From Aquimarina megaterium XH134 (GTDB lineage Bacteria; Bacteroidota; Bacteroidia; Flavobacteriales; Flavobacteriaceae), in assembly GCF_000520975.1 (NCBI RefSeq), contig NZ_JACB01000015.1:186001-250000 (forward strand): a stretch of DNA of 64,000 nt, given 5' to 3'. How positions within the stretch are numbered: the stretch's first letter is position 1; each line of letters opens with the position of its first letter. A program made the position numbers and the translations under genes. This document shows positions 1 through 7,625 of the stretch, in pieces. Under the pieces are notes generated by a model. The model was given only the letters and a program-made list of their open reading frames with translations. It did no database searches and had not been told where the DNA came from.

Positions 1-270
1 CTTCCTGTAGATTTATAAACGGTACCTGTCATAAATACAAAGATGCAAATATTAATATTTGTAGAGGCCCTATTTCTTTTCTTAATTAAAAAAACATAAA
101 ATCCTACAAAGCAATTTCTTTACACAATTATTGTTCTTCTCTAAGATATTATACCAAAAATTTGGTAAAAAAATTGGCATAATGCATCATAGAAATATTA
201 TTATATCAAAGTAAGCTTTTTTGACGATAAAATTTAATCGCAATACACTATCTTGTTTAAAAGAAAACAT
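1..270. other. Gene-free left edge
   Basis: I find no supportable gene here. The stretch is AT-rich. The only structure I see is a perfect 16-bp palindrome at 46-61 (CAAATATTAATATTTG), which could be a regulator site for a gene lying off the left edge. Confidence 0.4.
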
Positions 271-307
271 AAACCCCACTCGTTATGAATCGCAGCGAAT
301 GGGGTTT
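271..307 (-). terminator. Terminator of the Phe/Tyr operon
   Basis: A 12-bp inverted repeat (arms 271-282 and 296-307, AACCCCA..TCG against CGA.TGGGGTT) is flanked by A and T runs. It lies directly after the stop of the last operon gene. It could terminate transcription from either side. Confidence 0.8.
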
Positions 308-312
308 TTATA

Positions 313-1395
313 TTATCCTCTTGCCACTTTTTTCTGATGATTTATTGATTCCTGGTGAATTGCTTTATAAATACGAAGTATAAATTCTTCACTCAATCCA
401 TTTTCTTCTCCTTCAAGAATCATTCTTCCCAATATTTCATTCCATCGTTTAGATTGTAAAATAGCAACATTTTGCTTGGCTTTTACTTTTCCTATATCAT
501 CAGAAATTTTCATTCTCTTAGATAAAACTTCTAACAATTGATTATCTGCGATATCAATCTTAGCACGTAATTCGCTAAGTGCTTTTTGATATGCTTCATC
601 TTCTCCAATCTCTTTACGAATTTTTAAATCTTTCATATATTGAATCAATGTTTCTGGCGTAATTTGTTGTTTGGCATCACTCCATGCATTATCGGGATCA
701 TAATGTGTTTCTACTATAAGTCCATCAAAATTAAGATCCAAAGCTGTTTGAGACAGGTCAAAAATCAAATCTCTTCTTCCTGCAATGTGAGAAGGATCTA
801 AGATCAATGGCAAATCTGGGAAACGATTTTGTAAATCGATCGGAATCTGCCACTCTGGGATATTACGATATTTTGTTTTCTCATATGTCGAAAACCCTCT
901 ATGAATTACTCCTAGGTTCTTAACATCTGCAGTATAAAAACGTTCTACAGCACCCAACCAAAGAGATAAATCTGGGTTAATTGGGTTTTTTATTAAGACC
1001 GGATTATCGATTCCTTTACAGGCATCTGCAATATCCTGAACAATAAAAGGAGATACTGTACTTCTTGCTCCTATCCATAAAACATCAACTCCATGTTCTA
1101 AAGCTAATTCTACATGATGCGGATTTGCTACTTCTGTAGCGATCTTCATCCCAGTTTCTTCTTTAGCTCTTTGCAACCACTTTAACCCCAAAGCTCCTAC
1201 TCCTTCAAAGTTTCCAGGTCTTGTTCTTGGTTTCCAGATTCCTGCACGCAATACTGTGGCATCAGAATCTTTAAGTTGATGTGCTATTTTTACTACCTGG
1301 TCTTCTGTTTCGGCACTGCAAGGCCCTCCGATTACCAATGGATGATCCAGATTGTAATCATCTAACCAGTTTCTAAGTTCTTTTTTATTCTCCAT
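313..1395 (-). CDS. Bifunctional DAHP synthase / chorismate mutase
   Basis: This enzyme starts the shikimate pathway (phosphoenolpyruvate plus erythrose 4-phosphate to DAHP) and also turns chorismate into prephenate. Residues 1 to about 260 form the DAHP synthase barrel (GGPCSAE at 23-29, then the RAGIWKPRTRP segment). Residues from about 263 form an AroQ-type, all-helical chorismate mutase (ELRAKIDIADNQLLEVLSKRM-like helix). This fused order is usual in Bacteroidota. It is the last gene of the pheA - aminotransferase - tyrA operon, 47 nt after tyrA. The fused mutase supplies prephenate directly to the two neighbouring prephenate enzymes, so the four genes make a compact Phe/Tyr route. Cytosolic. 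Confidence 0.93.
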   Translation of the reverse strand: MENKKELRNWLDDYNLDHPLVIGGPCSAETEDQVVKIAHQLKDSDATVLRAGIWKPRTRPGNFEGVGALGLKWLQRAKEETGMKIATEVANPHHVELALEHGVDVLWIGARSTVSPFIVQDIADACKGIDNPVLIKNPINPDLSLWLGAVERFYTADVKNLGVIHRGFSTYEKTKYRNIPEWQIPIDLQNRFPDLPLILDPSHIAGRRDLIFDLSQTALDLNFDGLIVETHYDPDNAWSDAKQQITPETLIQYMKDLKIRKEIGEDEAYQKALSELRAKIDIADNQLLEVLSKRMKISDDIGKVKAKQNVAILQSKRWNEILGRMILEGEENGLSEEFILRIYKAIHQESINHQKKVARG

Positions 1396-1442
1396 TTTTA
1401 TTTTTTATTCTTATTTATTAAAGTTTGTATTGGTTCTATAGC

Positions 1443-2291
1443 TTAAGCAATTCCTTTTAAAATTGTCTTTATATGATTTGTATCTTCCATTTCTCTATAT
1501 ACAGCTAAAAAATCATCATTTTCAATCAACTCTTTAAATTGAGCAAGATTAGCAATATATTCTTCTAATGTCTCTATTATATTTTCTTTATTATGCTTAA
1601 AAATTGGTGCCCACATAGCGGGAGAACTTTTTGCTAATCGAACAGTCGAAGCAAAACCACTACCTGCCATATCAAAAATATCTCTTTCGTTTTTCTCTTT
1701 CTCGATTACAGTTTTACCTAACATAAAAGAACTAATGTGTGATAAGTGCGAAACATAAGCAATATGCTTATCATGAGAAGAGGGATCCATATAACGAATT
1801 CGCATACCTAATCTAGAAAAAATCTCCATCCCCTTTTCTTGTAATTTAAATGCTGTTTTTTCTACCTCACAGATAATATTCGTTTTTCCTCTATATAAAT
1901 TTGCAATTGCTGCTTGTGGCCCAGAAAACTCTGTACCTGCAATTGGATGTACTGCCAAATAATTCCTTCTTTTGTCATGATTCTCTACAGCATTACATAA
2001 TTTCTTTTTGGTCGAACCAGCATCAAAAACTAAACAGTTATCATTTATTTTATCTAAAATAGTGGGTAATATCTCTACGGTTGCATCTACTGGTATGGCG
2101 ATGATAACCACATCTGCTTTATCCAACTCATCCAAACCAGATGTATAGTCAATAAAGCCTAGTGATAATGCTTCGTTCAGATTATCTTCACTTCTATCCA
2201 CACCATAAATCTTAGCTTCGTTAAAAGCTGCTTTAATATCTATGGCAAAAGAACCTCCGATTAGACCTACCCCTACTACAAATACATTCAT
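1443..2291 (-). CDS. tyrA: Prephenate dehydrogenase
   Basis: Oxidises and decarboxylates prephenate to 4-hydroxyphenylpyruvate with NAD(P), the tyrosine branch. The N-terminal Rossmann motif GVGLIGGS (residues 7-14) and the HPIAGTEFSG active-site stretch near 115-124 are clear. At 282 residues it is a plain catalytic TyrA: I see no C-terminal ACT or mutase domain, so feedback control probably lies at the transcript attenuator and at other enzymes. Its ATG touches the stop codon of the aminotransferase gene with no gap, suggesting translational coupling. Confidence 0.92.
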   Translation of the reverse strand: MNVFVVGVGLIGGSFAIDIKAAFNEAKIYGVDRSEDNLNEALSLGFIDYTSGLDELDKADVVIIAIPVDATVEILPTILDKINDNCLVFDAGSTKKKLCNAVENHDKRRNYLAVHPIAGTEFSGPQAAIANLYRGKTNIICEVEKTAFKLQEKGMEIFSRLGMRIRYMDPSSHDKHIAYVSHLSHISSFMLGKTVIEKEKNERDIFDMAGSGFASTVRLAKSSPAMWAPIFKHNKENIIETLEEYIANLAQFKELIENDDFLAVYREMEDTNHIKTILKGIA

Positions 2292-3491
2292 CTAGTTACA
2301 ATTTTGATTTATCATACTCTTTGTCGCCAATGGTAATTCTGTTTCATGAAGTCTTCCTATAGCCTCTTTAATATTCTCTTTGGTTACACAAAGTGAAAAA
2401 CGTATATATCCTTTTCCATTACTTCCGAAAATATCCCCTGGAGCGATGAAGATATCATTCTCATATAAAATAGTGTCTATAAATTCTACTGCATCGGTTC
2501 CTTCTGGTAACTTAGCCCAGACAAACATTCCTTTTGCGGTTTTATCATAACTACACCCTAAAAGATCTACTAACTCCCAGATCAAGATTCTTCTTTCCTT
2601 ATAGATTGCATTCATTTTATCATACCAGCCATTAGAAATACGTAATGCCGCGATAGCTCCTCTTTGGATTCCTTGAAACATACCGCTATCCATATTACTT
2701 TTCACTTTTAAAATCGCTTCAATTTTATCAGAACTACCACTAACCATTCCCACACGCCATCCAGCCATATTAAAAGTTTTGCTTAAAGAATTTAACTCCA
2801 ATGCTACTTCTTTTGCTCCTTCTATCGATAAAATACTTGTAGGGCTATCATTTAAAATAAAACTATATGGATTATCTTTCACCAATAGGATACTATGTTT
2901 TTTAGCAAAATGAATCATTTTTTTAAATAGCTCAACATCACCTGAAGCTCCTGTTGGCATATTTGGATAATTCACCCACATGATTTTCACCTTACTCAAA
3001 TCTCTTTTTGAAAGACTATGGAAATCGGGCTCCCATCCATTATTTTCAACTAAATCATAAAAAATTGGTTTTGCACCTACCAAATTAGTCACTGCACTAT
3101 ATGTTGGATATCCAGGATTAGGAACCAATACTTCGTCTCCTTCATTAAGGTAAGCCAGAGAAATATGCATGATTCCTTCTTTAGATCCCATTAAGGGCAA
3201 GATTTCGTCTTTTGGGTTTAAGGAAACTTGGTATTTTGCGCTATAAAAATCTGCAATAGCTTCTCGCAATTCTGGCAAGCCTTGGTAGCTTTGATATTTA
3301 TGAGCACCATCTACAAGTACCGCTTCCTGAATGGCTTGCACTACTTCTTTTGGTGGATCCAGGTCTGGGCTACCAATAGCCATATTTAAAACCGGTTTTC
3401 CTGAGGCGACAAGTTCTCTAACTTCTCTTAATTTTTTGGAGAAATAGTACTCTTCTACTGTGTCTAATCTTTTTGCCGTTTGAATGCTCAT
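2292..3491 (-). CDS. PLP aminotransferase, probably aromatic
   Basis: Fold-type I class I/II aminotransferase. The PLP lysine is K238 in SLSKTFNMAGWRVGM, and the NPGYPTY and NYPNMPTG cofactor-binding stretches are present. Its place between pheA and tyrA makes it the likely transaminase of phenylpyruvate and 4-hydroxyphenylpyruvate (or of prephenate). Sequence alone does not separate this from an aspartate or LL-diaminopimelate-type enzyme. Its first codon overlaps the pheA stop by 4 nt (ATGA). Confidence 0.85.
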   Translation of the reverse strand: MSIQTAKRLDTVEEYYFSKKLREVRELVASGKPVLNMAIGSPDLDPPKEVVQAIQEAVLVDGAHKYQSYQGLPELREAIADFYSAKYQVSLNPKDEILPLMGSKEGIMHISLAYLNEGDEVLVPNPGYPTYSAVTNLVGAKPIFYDLVENNGWEPDFHSLSKRDLSKVKIMWVNYPNMPTGASGDVELFKKMIHFAKKHSILLVKDNPYSFILNDSPTSILSIEGAKEVALELNSLSKTFNMAGWRVGMVSGSSDKIEAILKVKSNMDSGMFQGIQRGAIAALRISNGWYDKMNAIYKERRILIWELVDLLGCSYDKTAKGMFVWAKLPEGTDAVEFIDTILYENDIFIAPGDIFGSNGKGYIRFSLCVTKENIKEAIGRLHETELPLATKSMINQNCN

Positions 3492-4318
3492 CCGTTTTGA
3501 TTTTTATATTCACCCAATACTTTTAGTTCTAATGCCATAATTTTTAGGATAGACATCGCTTTAGCATAATCATTATAATCTGTAAAAGTCACATCTACAA
3601 AAAAGGAATATTTCCAGGGCATACTAATAATGGGTAATGATTGGATTTTGGTTAAATTCAATCCACAATCGCTCATTACATTAAGCACTGTAGCCAAACT
3701 TCCCTTTTTATGATCTGTTAGAAACTTCAAAGATGCTTTGTTGATATCTTTCTTTTCTGAGTTAGATCCTTCTGCGGTATTTAAAATAAAAAACCGAGTA
3801 CTATTAGATTTTATAGTTTGAATTTCTTTGGCCAAAATATTTAATTGATAAATATTTGCAGCGGTTTCTCCTGCTACAGCAGCAATTCCTTCTAGTTGCT
3901 GCTCATGAATTCTCTTAGCAACATCGGCTGTATCTGCATCCTCTATCAATTTGATATGTGGTTGTCTTCTAAAAAACTCTTTACATTGTAGCAAAGCCAT
4001 TGGATGAGAATATACTTCTTTAACGTCTGAAATTTTCTGCCCCTCCAAAGCCATTAAACAGTGATGAATAGGTAAAAAATATTCTCCTCTAATGGTAAGA
4101 TCATGCTCATCTATATAAGCATAATTTGGAATAATAGAACCCGCAATAGAGTTTTCGATTGCCATTACTGCATCTGTACTCTTATTATGTTCTAAACTAT
4201 GCACTACTTCCTGAAAAGACATGCATTCATTTACGTCTATATCTTCACCAAAATATGCCTGAGCAACACCGTGATGATATGAGCCTTTTATTCCTTGTAT
4301 TGCAACCTTTTGTTTCAT
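3488..4318 (-). CDS. pheA: Prephenate dehydratase
   Basis: Converts prephenate to phenylpyruvate. The catalytic part covers about residues 1-190, with the TRF motif at 174-176 (NSTRFFIL). A C-terminal ACT domain follows at about 196-276. The ACT segment that binds phenylalanine in many homologues has the form ESRP, but here it reads QSLP. Allosteric control may therefore differ; this is an inference. First enzyme gene of the operon, 20 nt after the stop of the small ORF at 4339-4404 and downstream of the attenuator. Confidence 0.93.
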   Translation of the reverse strand: MKQKVAIQGIKGSYHHGVAQAYFGEDIDVNECMSFQEVVHSLEHNKSTDAVMAIENSIAGSIIPNYAYIDEHDLTIRGEYFLPIHHCLMALEGQKISDVKEVYSHPMALLQCKEFFRRQPHIKLIEDADTADVAKRIHEQQLEGIAAVAGETAANIYQLNILAKEIQTIKSNSTRFFILNTAEGSNSEKKDINKASLKFLTDHKKGSLATVLNVMSDCGLNLTKIQSLPIISMPWKYSFFVDVTFTDYNDYAKAMSILKIMALELKVLGEYKNQNG

Positions 4319-4338
4319 CTGTTTATTTTATTTTGCTT

Positions 4339-4404
4339 TTATCCGTCAAATGGAATTCGCCAATAATCATTTTGGTTGGTATTAACCGGGTTATTATGGC
4401 TCAT
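4339..4404 (-). CDS. 21-codon conserved small ORF, copy 1
   Basis: An unrecognised 21-residue peptide, MSHNNPVNTNQ at the start and WRIPFDG at the end. A homologue lies at 16329-16394. The two share MS-NN-V-TNQ and WRIPFD, differ at several synonymous positions (AAT/AAC, GTT/GTA), have the same length, and both stop exactly 20 nt before the next ATG. Both are preceded by ATGAA overlapping the start (ATGAAATGAGC). It sits between the attenuator terminator (21 nt upstream) and pheA. No signal peptide or membrane segment. It could be a real microprotein, a second translated control element, or a remnant. Function unknown. Confidence 0.6.
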   Translation of the reverse strand: MSHNNPVNTNQNDYWRIPFDG

Positions 4405-4425
4405 TTCATATACTAATTTTATTGC

Positions 4426-4455
4426 AAAAAAAAATCCCGATTTTTCATCGGGATT
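4426..4455 (-). terminator. Attenuator terminator of the Phe/Tyr operon
   Basis: An 8-bp perfect stem (AATCCCGA at 4455-4448, TCGGGATT at 4440-4433) is followed on the minus strand by seven U residues (4432-4426). It lies after the aromatic leader peptide and before pheA, so it must be read through for expression. Its 5' arm (ATCCCGAT, 4454-4447) can instead pair with ATTGGGAT (4500-4493) inside the leader reading frame: eight pairs, one of them G-U. That is a plausible antiterminator. Confidence 0.85.
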
Positions 4456-4482
4456 CTAGTTTTATAAATTTTGCTGATTTAT

Positions 4483-4560
4483 TTACATAGTGATCCCAAT
4501 CTTGCTTTTAAAATAAAAGAAGAAAAAATAGAATCCGTTCCAAGTAAATAAATTGCTCAT
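4483..4560 (-). CDS. Aromatic leader peptide (attenuation)
   Basis: A 25-codon ORF whose codons 10-17 read FYFFFFYF (six Phe, two Tyr), with another Phe and a Trp just before. A run of eight regulatory codons ahead of a terminator and a Phe/Tyr operon is the classic sign of ribosome-mediated attenuation. Ribosomes short of Phe-tRNA or Tyr-tRNA would stall early and leave 4500-4493 free to form the antiterminator. Ribosomes reaching the stop at 4485-4483 would cover that segment, so the terminator forms. The mechanism is inferred from the layout, which is complete. Confidence 0.85.
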   Translation of the reverse strand: MSNLFTWNGFYFFFFYFKSKIGITM

Positions 4561-4753
4561 TATTGTATCATTATTACGTTGCTAAATTAGCTAAAACTAT
4601 TACGATTCAAAATAAATTTTGATTTTTTTCATGATCATCAGAGTATTATCATCAAATCTTGATGTTTTAATAGATATTAATGAAAATTTTTAAACAAAAC
4701 ATCATGTATTCTATGAATCTTCTACTTTTTGAATCACTAACAAACGTTTGTAT
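4561..4753 (-). promoter_or_regulatory. Region expected to hold the Phe/Tyr promoter
   Basis: This AT-rich gap lies between kbl and the leader peptide and must contain the start of the attenuated transcript. I see no perfect TAnnTTTG box. The nearest is TTATTTTG, read on the minus strand around 4610-4617, with one mismatch. A palindrome CAAACGTTTG (4741-4750) lies just past the kbl stop codon. Confidence 0.3.
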
Positions 4754-5941
4754 TTATATCACATTCAGCTCTTTACCTACTTTAGTGAATGCTTTCACTG
4801 CTTTTTCTAAGTGATTGCGATCATGAGCAGCTGACAATTGCACTCTAATTCTTGCTTTCCCTTTAGGCACAACTGGATAGAAAAATCCTATAACATAAAT
4901 TCCTTCTTCAAGTAATTTAGCTGCAAACTCTTGCGCAAGTTTTGCTTCATATAACATTACCGGAACGATAGGATGATCTCCCGGGATAATATCAAATCCT
5001 GCTGCAGTCATTTCTGATCTGAAGTATTTTGTATTTTCTTCTAGTTTATCTCGTAGCACTGTAGAAGAACTTAACAAATCTAATACTTTGATCGATGCTC
5101 CTACAATTGATGGCGCTACTGTATTAGAGAACAAATAAGGTCTGGATCGTTGCCTTAGCATTTCTACAATTTCTTTTCTTGCAGCAGTAAACCCGCCAGA
5201 AGCACCACCCAAAGCTTTACCATAGGTCCCGGTAATAATATCTACACGTCCCATTACATCACGATACTCATGTGTTCCTCGACCTGTTTTTCCTAAAAAA
5301 CCTGTAGAATGACATTCGTCTATCATAACCATAGCTTCATATTGATCTGCCAGATCACAGATTTTATCCAACTGTGCAATTGTACCATCCATAGAAAAAG
5401 AACCATCTGTCACAATAAGTATACGTCTTGATCCTTCTGCTGATTTTAATTGCTTTTCAAGATCTACCATATTATTATGTTCGTATCTAAAGCGTTTTGC
5501 TTTACATAGCCTAACCCCATCAATAATAGAGGCATGGTTTAGTGCATCAGAGATAATCGCATCTTCTGGCCCAAGAATAGGTTCAAATACTCCTCCATTA
5601 GCATCAAAAGCAGCTGCATATAAAATGCAATCTTCCATTCCTAAAAAATCGGCAGTTTTACGCTCTAATTCTTTATGAATATCTTGAGTTCCGCAAATAA
5701 ATCTCACAGATGACAATCCATACCCATGAGAATCTATAGCTTTCTTACCCGCTTCAATTACATCAGGATGTGATGAAAGGCCTAAATAATTATTTGCACA
5801 AAAATTTAATACATCTTTAGTATTTGTTGTGTCTATACTCGCTCCTTGTGGGGTAGTAATTATTCTTTCGGATTTATACAATCCTGCCGATATAATCTCA
5901 TCCAGCTCTTTTTGTAAATCGTCTTTTATATTTGAAAACAT
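4754..5941 (-). CDS. kbl: 2-amino-3-ketobutyrate CoA ligase (glycine C-acetyltransferase)
   Basis: PLP enzyme of the alpha-oxoamine synthase family that splits 2-amino-3-ketobutyrate with CoA into glycine and acetyl-CoA. The PLP lysine is K242 in [12 protein letters not shown], with the [15 protein letters not shown] region before it. Full length at 395 residues. It lies 56 nt downstream of the threonine dehydrogenase gene, which makes its substrate, so the two form a threonine-to-glycine pathway. Confidence 0.94.
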   Translation of the reverse strand: MFSNIKDDLQKELDEIISAGLYKSERIITTPQGASIDTTNTKDVLNFCANNYLGLSSHPDVIEAGKKAIDSHGYGLSSVRFICGTQDIHKELERKTADFLGMEDCILYAAAFDANGGVFEPILGPEDAIISDALNHASIIDGVRLCKAKRFRYEHNNMVDLEKQLKSAEGSRRILIVTDGSFSMDGTIAQLDKICDLADQYEAMVMIDECHSTGFLGKTGRGTHEYRDVMGRVDIITGTYGKALGGASGGFTAARKEIVEMLRQRSRPYLFSNTVAPSIVGASIKVLDLLSSSTVLRDKLEENTKYFRSEMTAAGFDIIPGDHPIVPVMLYEAKLAQEFAAKLLEEGIYVIGFFYPVVPKGKARIRVQLSAAHDRNHLEKAVKAFTKVGKELNVI

Positions 5942-5997
5942 GTTACTTGGTATTTATTCTTTATTGTTATATTTCATTTCATACAAAGATGTAAACA

Positions 5998-6972
5998 TCA
6001 AAGCATTAAAGTTGCCTGATTCTTTGATCCTCTTTTATATTTTTCTTTCAGTTTTTGGATCATTGTACTTGTGATCGACTCAAGGTCAAATTCTGGTTTC
6101 CATCCCCAATCTTTAATTGCAGCAGAGTCGTCTATAGATTTAGGCCATCGTGCAGCAATTTCTTGTCTAAAATCAGGATTATATTTGATTTCAAAATTAG
6201 GATATAATGTACGAATTTCTGCCGCTACTTCTGCAGGTGAAAAGCTAATTCCTGCAATATTATACGAAGTTCTTATATTGATATCTTCTTTAGGAGCATC
6301 CATTAATTCTAAAGTTGCCCGTATGGCATCTTCCATAAAGATCATAGGTAAGGTAGTATCTTCTTCTAAAAAACAACTAAACTCTTCTCCTAAAACTGCT
6401 TTGTGATAGATATCTACTGCATAATCTGTAGTACCTCCTCCTGGTAATGATTGATACCCAATTACACCTGGATAGCGAATCGACCTAACATCAAGTCCGT
6501 ATCTAAGAAAATAATATTGCGCCCAATTCTCTCCTGCTGCTTTACTAATCCCATATACTGTAGCAGGATCCAGATAGGCATTATTTGGAGTATGTTCTAA
6601 GGGTGCTCCTTCACCAAAAACGGCTATAGAGCTTGGAAAAAATACTCTATCAATATTGTGTTGCCTAGAGACTTCGAGTACATTAAACAAAGTTTTCATA
6701 TTAATGTCCCAGGTTCTTAAAGGTGTTTCTTCTCCTTTGGCAGAAAGAATTGCTGCAAGGTGATATATTTGAGTAACTTTATACCGAACAACTACCTCCT
6801 CTATTCTATTCATATCTGTTGCATCGATTATTTCAAAAGAGCCTTCGTATCCTTCTCTAGATCTTAAATCAGAAGCAATTACATTAGAGCTTCCAAATTT
6901 TTGTTTGAGAGATTCTGTTAATACTGATCCTAATTGACCATTCGCTCCTATTACTAAAACAATCGTTTCCAT
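5998..6972 (-). CDS. L-threonine 3-dehydrogenase, SDR type
   Basis: Extended short-chain dehydrogenase. The NAD motif GANGQLG is at residues 9-15, and the catalytic Y140xxxK144 sits in VYGISKAAGE. With kbl next to it, the best call is the SDR-type threonine dehydrogenase, which oxidises L-threonine to 2-amino-3-ketobutyrate; generic annotation would say NAD-dependent epimerase. I start at the ATG at 6972: the longer frame begins at a GTG at 6987 and adds five residues before the Rossmann strand. Product 324 residues, cytosolic. Confidence 0.88.
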   Translation of the reverse strand: METIVLVIGANGQLGSVLTESLKQKFGSSNVIASDLRSREGYEGSFEIIDATDMNRIEEVVVRYKVTQIYHLAAILSAKGEETPLRTWDINMKTLFNVLEVSRQHNIDRVFFPSSIAVFGEGAPLEHTPNNAYLDPATVYGISKAAGENWAQYYFLRYGLDVRSIRYPGVIGYQSLPGGGTTDYAVDIYHKAVLGEEFSCFLEEDTTLPMIFMEDAIRATLELMDAPKEDINIRTSYNIAGISFSPAEVAAEIRTLYPNFEIKYNPDFRQEIAARWPKSIDDSAAIKDWGWKPEFDLESITSTMIQKLKEKYKRGSKNQATLML

Positions 6973-7132
6973 ATGTTCTATTTTCACTTAAAATTCAACT
7001 ATTTAACAGTGTTATTTACTTGGCAAAGTACAAAATGTAACGTTTCCTGCCATAATCATTAAATAATTAAGCAATAATTACTAATTATTAATATAAATTC
7101 AGCTATATTTACTTAAACATAAGCTTAAATTC

Positions 7133-7140
7133 TATTTTTG
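7133..7140 (+). promoter_or_regulatory. -7 box of the Lrp/AsnC gene
   Basis: TATTTTTG fits the Bacteroidota -7 consensus TAnnTTTG and lies 23 nt before the ATG at 7164. I see no clear TTG at the -33 distance. Confidence 0.5.
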
Positions 7141-7163
7141 AAGTAATTTTTTTTTGAATTAAA

Positions 7164-7625
7164 ATGGAACAATTAGATCATACCGACATTACTATCCTTA
7201 GAATTTTACAGGAAGATTCTAAAAAAACAGCAAAAGAGATTGCCAAAATCCTTAATATTACTGCCTCTCCTGTATACGAACGAATACGACGATTAGAAAA
7301 ACAAGGATTCATTAAAAAGTATGTTGCGATCTTAGATAAGAAATTAATTGATCGTGCGATCACTACAATTTGTCAGGTTTCTATGCGCTATCACAATGAA
7401 GCTTTTATAGAAAAATTCGAAAAGCAGATCCAAAATTTGAAAGAAGTACAGGAATGTTACCATATGGCAGGGCAGGTAGATTTTGTTTTAAAAATTCACA
7501 CCAAAAGTTTAGAAGAATATCATGATTTTGTAAAAACAAAACTTTCAAAAATCGAAAATATTGGCGTCCTAAATAGCACTTTTGTTCTTAAGGAAATTAA
7601 GCACACATCAGAGTTTTATATTTAA
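7164..7625 (+). CDS. Lrp/AsnC family transcriptional regulator
   Basis: An N-terminal winged helix-turn-helix (residues about 4-60, including ITASPVYERIRRLEKQG) is followed by the AsnC ligand-binding domain (about 65-150). The length, 153 residues, is normal. Members bind an amino acid and act as local regulators. It is divergent from tdh-kbl across a 191-bp gap, so it is a reasonable candidate to sense threonine, glycine or leucine and control that pair; this is inferred from position only. Its last 18 nt overlap the 3' end of the convergent GH1 gene. Confidence 0.9.
   Translation: MEQLDHTDITILRILQEDSKKTAKEIAKILNITASPVYERIRRLEKQGFIKKYVAILDKKLIDRAITTICQVSMRYHNEAFIEKFEKQIQNLKEVQECYHMAGQVDFVLKIHTKSLEEYHDFVKTKLSKIENIGVLNSTFVLKEIKHTSEFYI

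Noticed and set aside
4600..4632. A 10-codon ORF (MKKIKIYFES) upstream of pheA as an alternative leader peptide
   Set aside because: It has only one Tyr and one Phe, ends far from the terminator, and lies before the much stronger aromatic leader at 4483-4560.
4741..4750. Palindrome CAAACGTTTG after kbl as a terminator
   Set aside because: It is only 10 bp with no loop and no T run; more likely chance or a small binding site.
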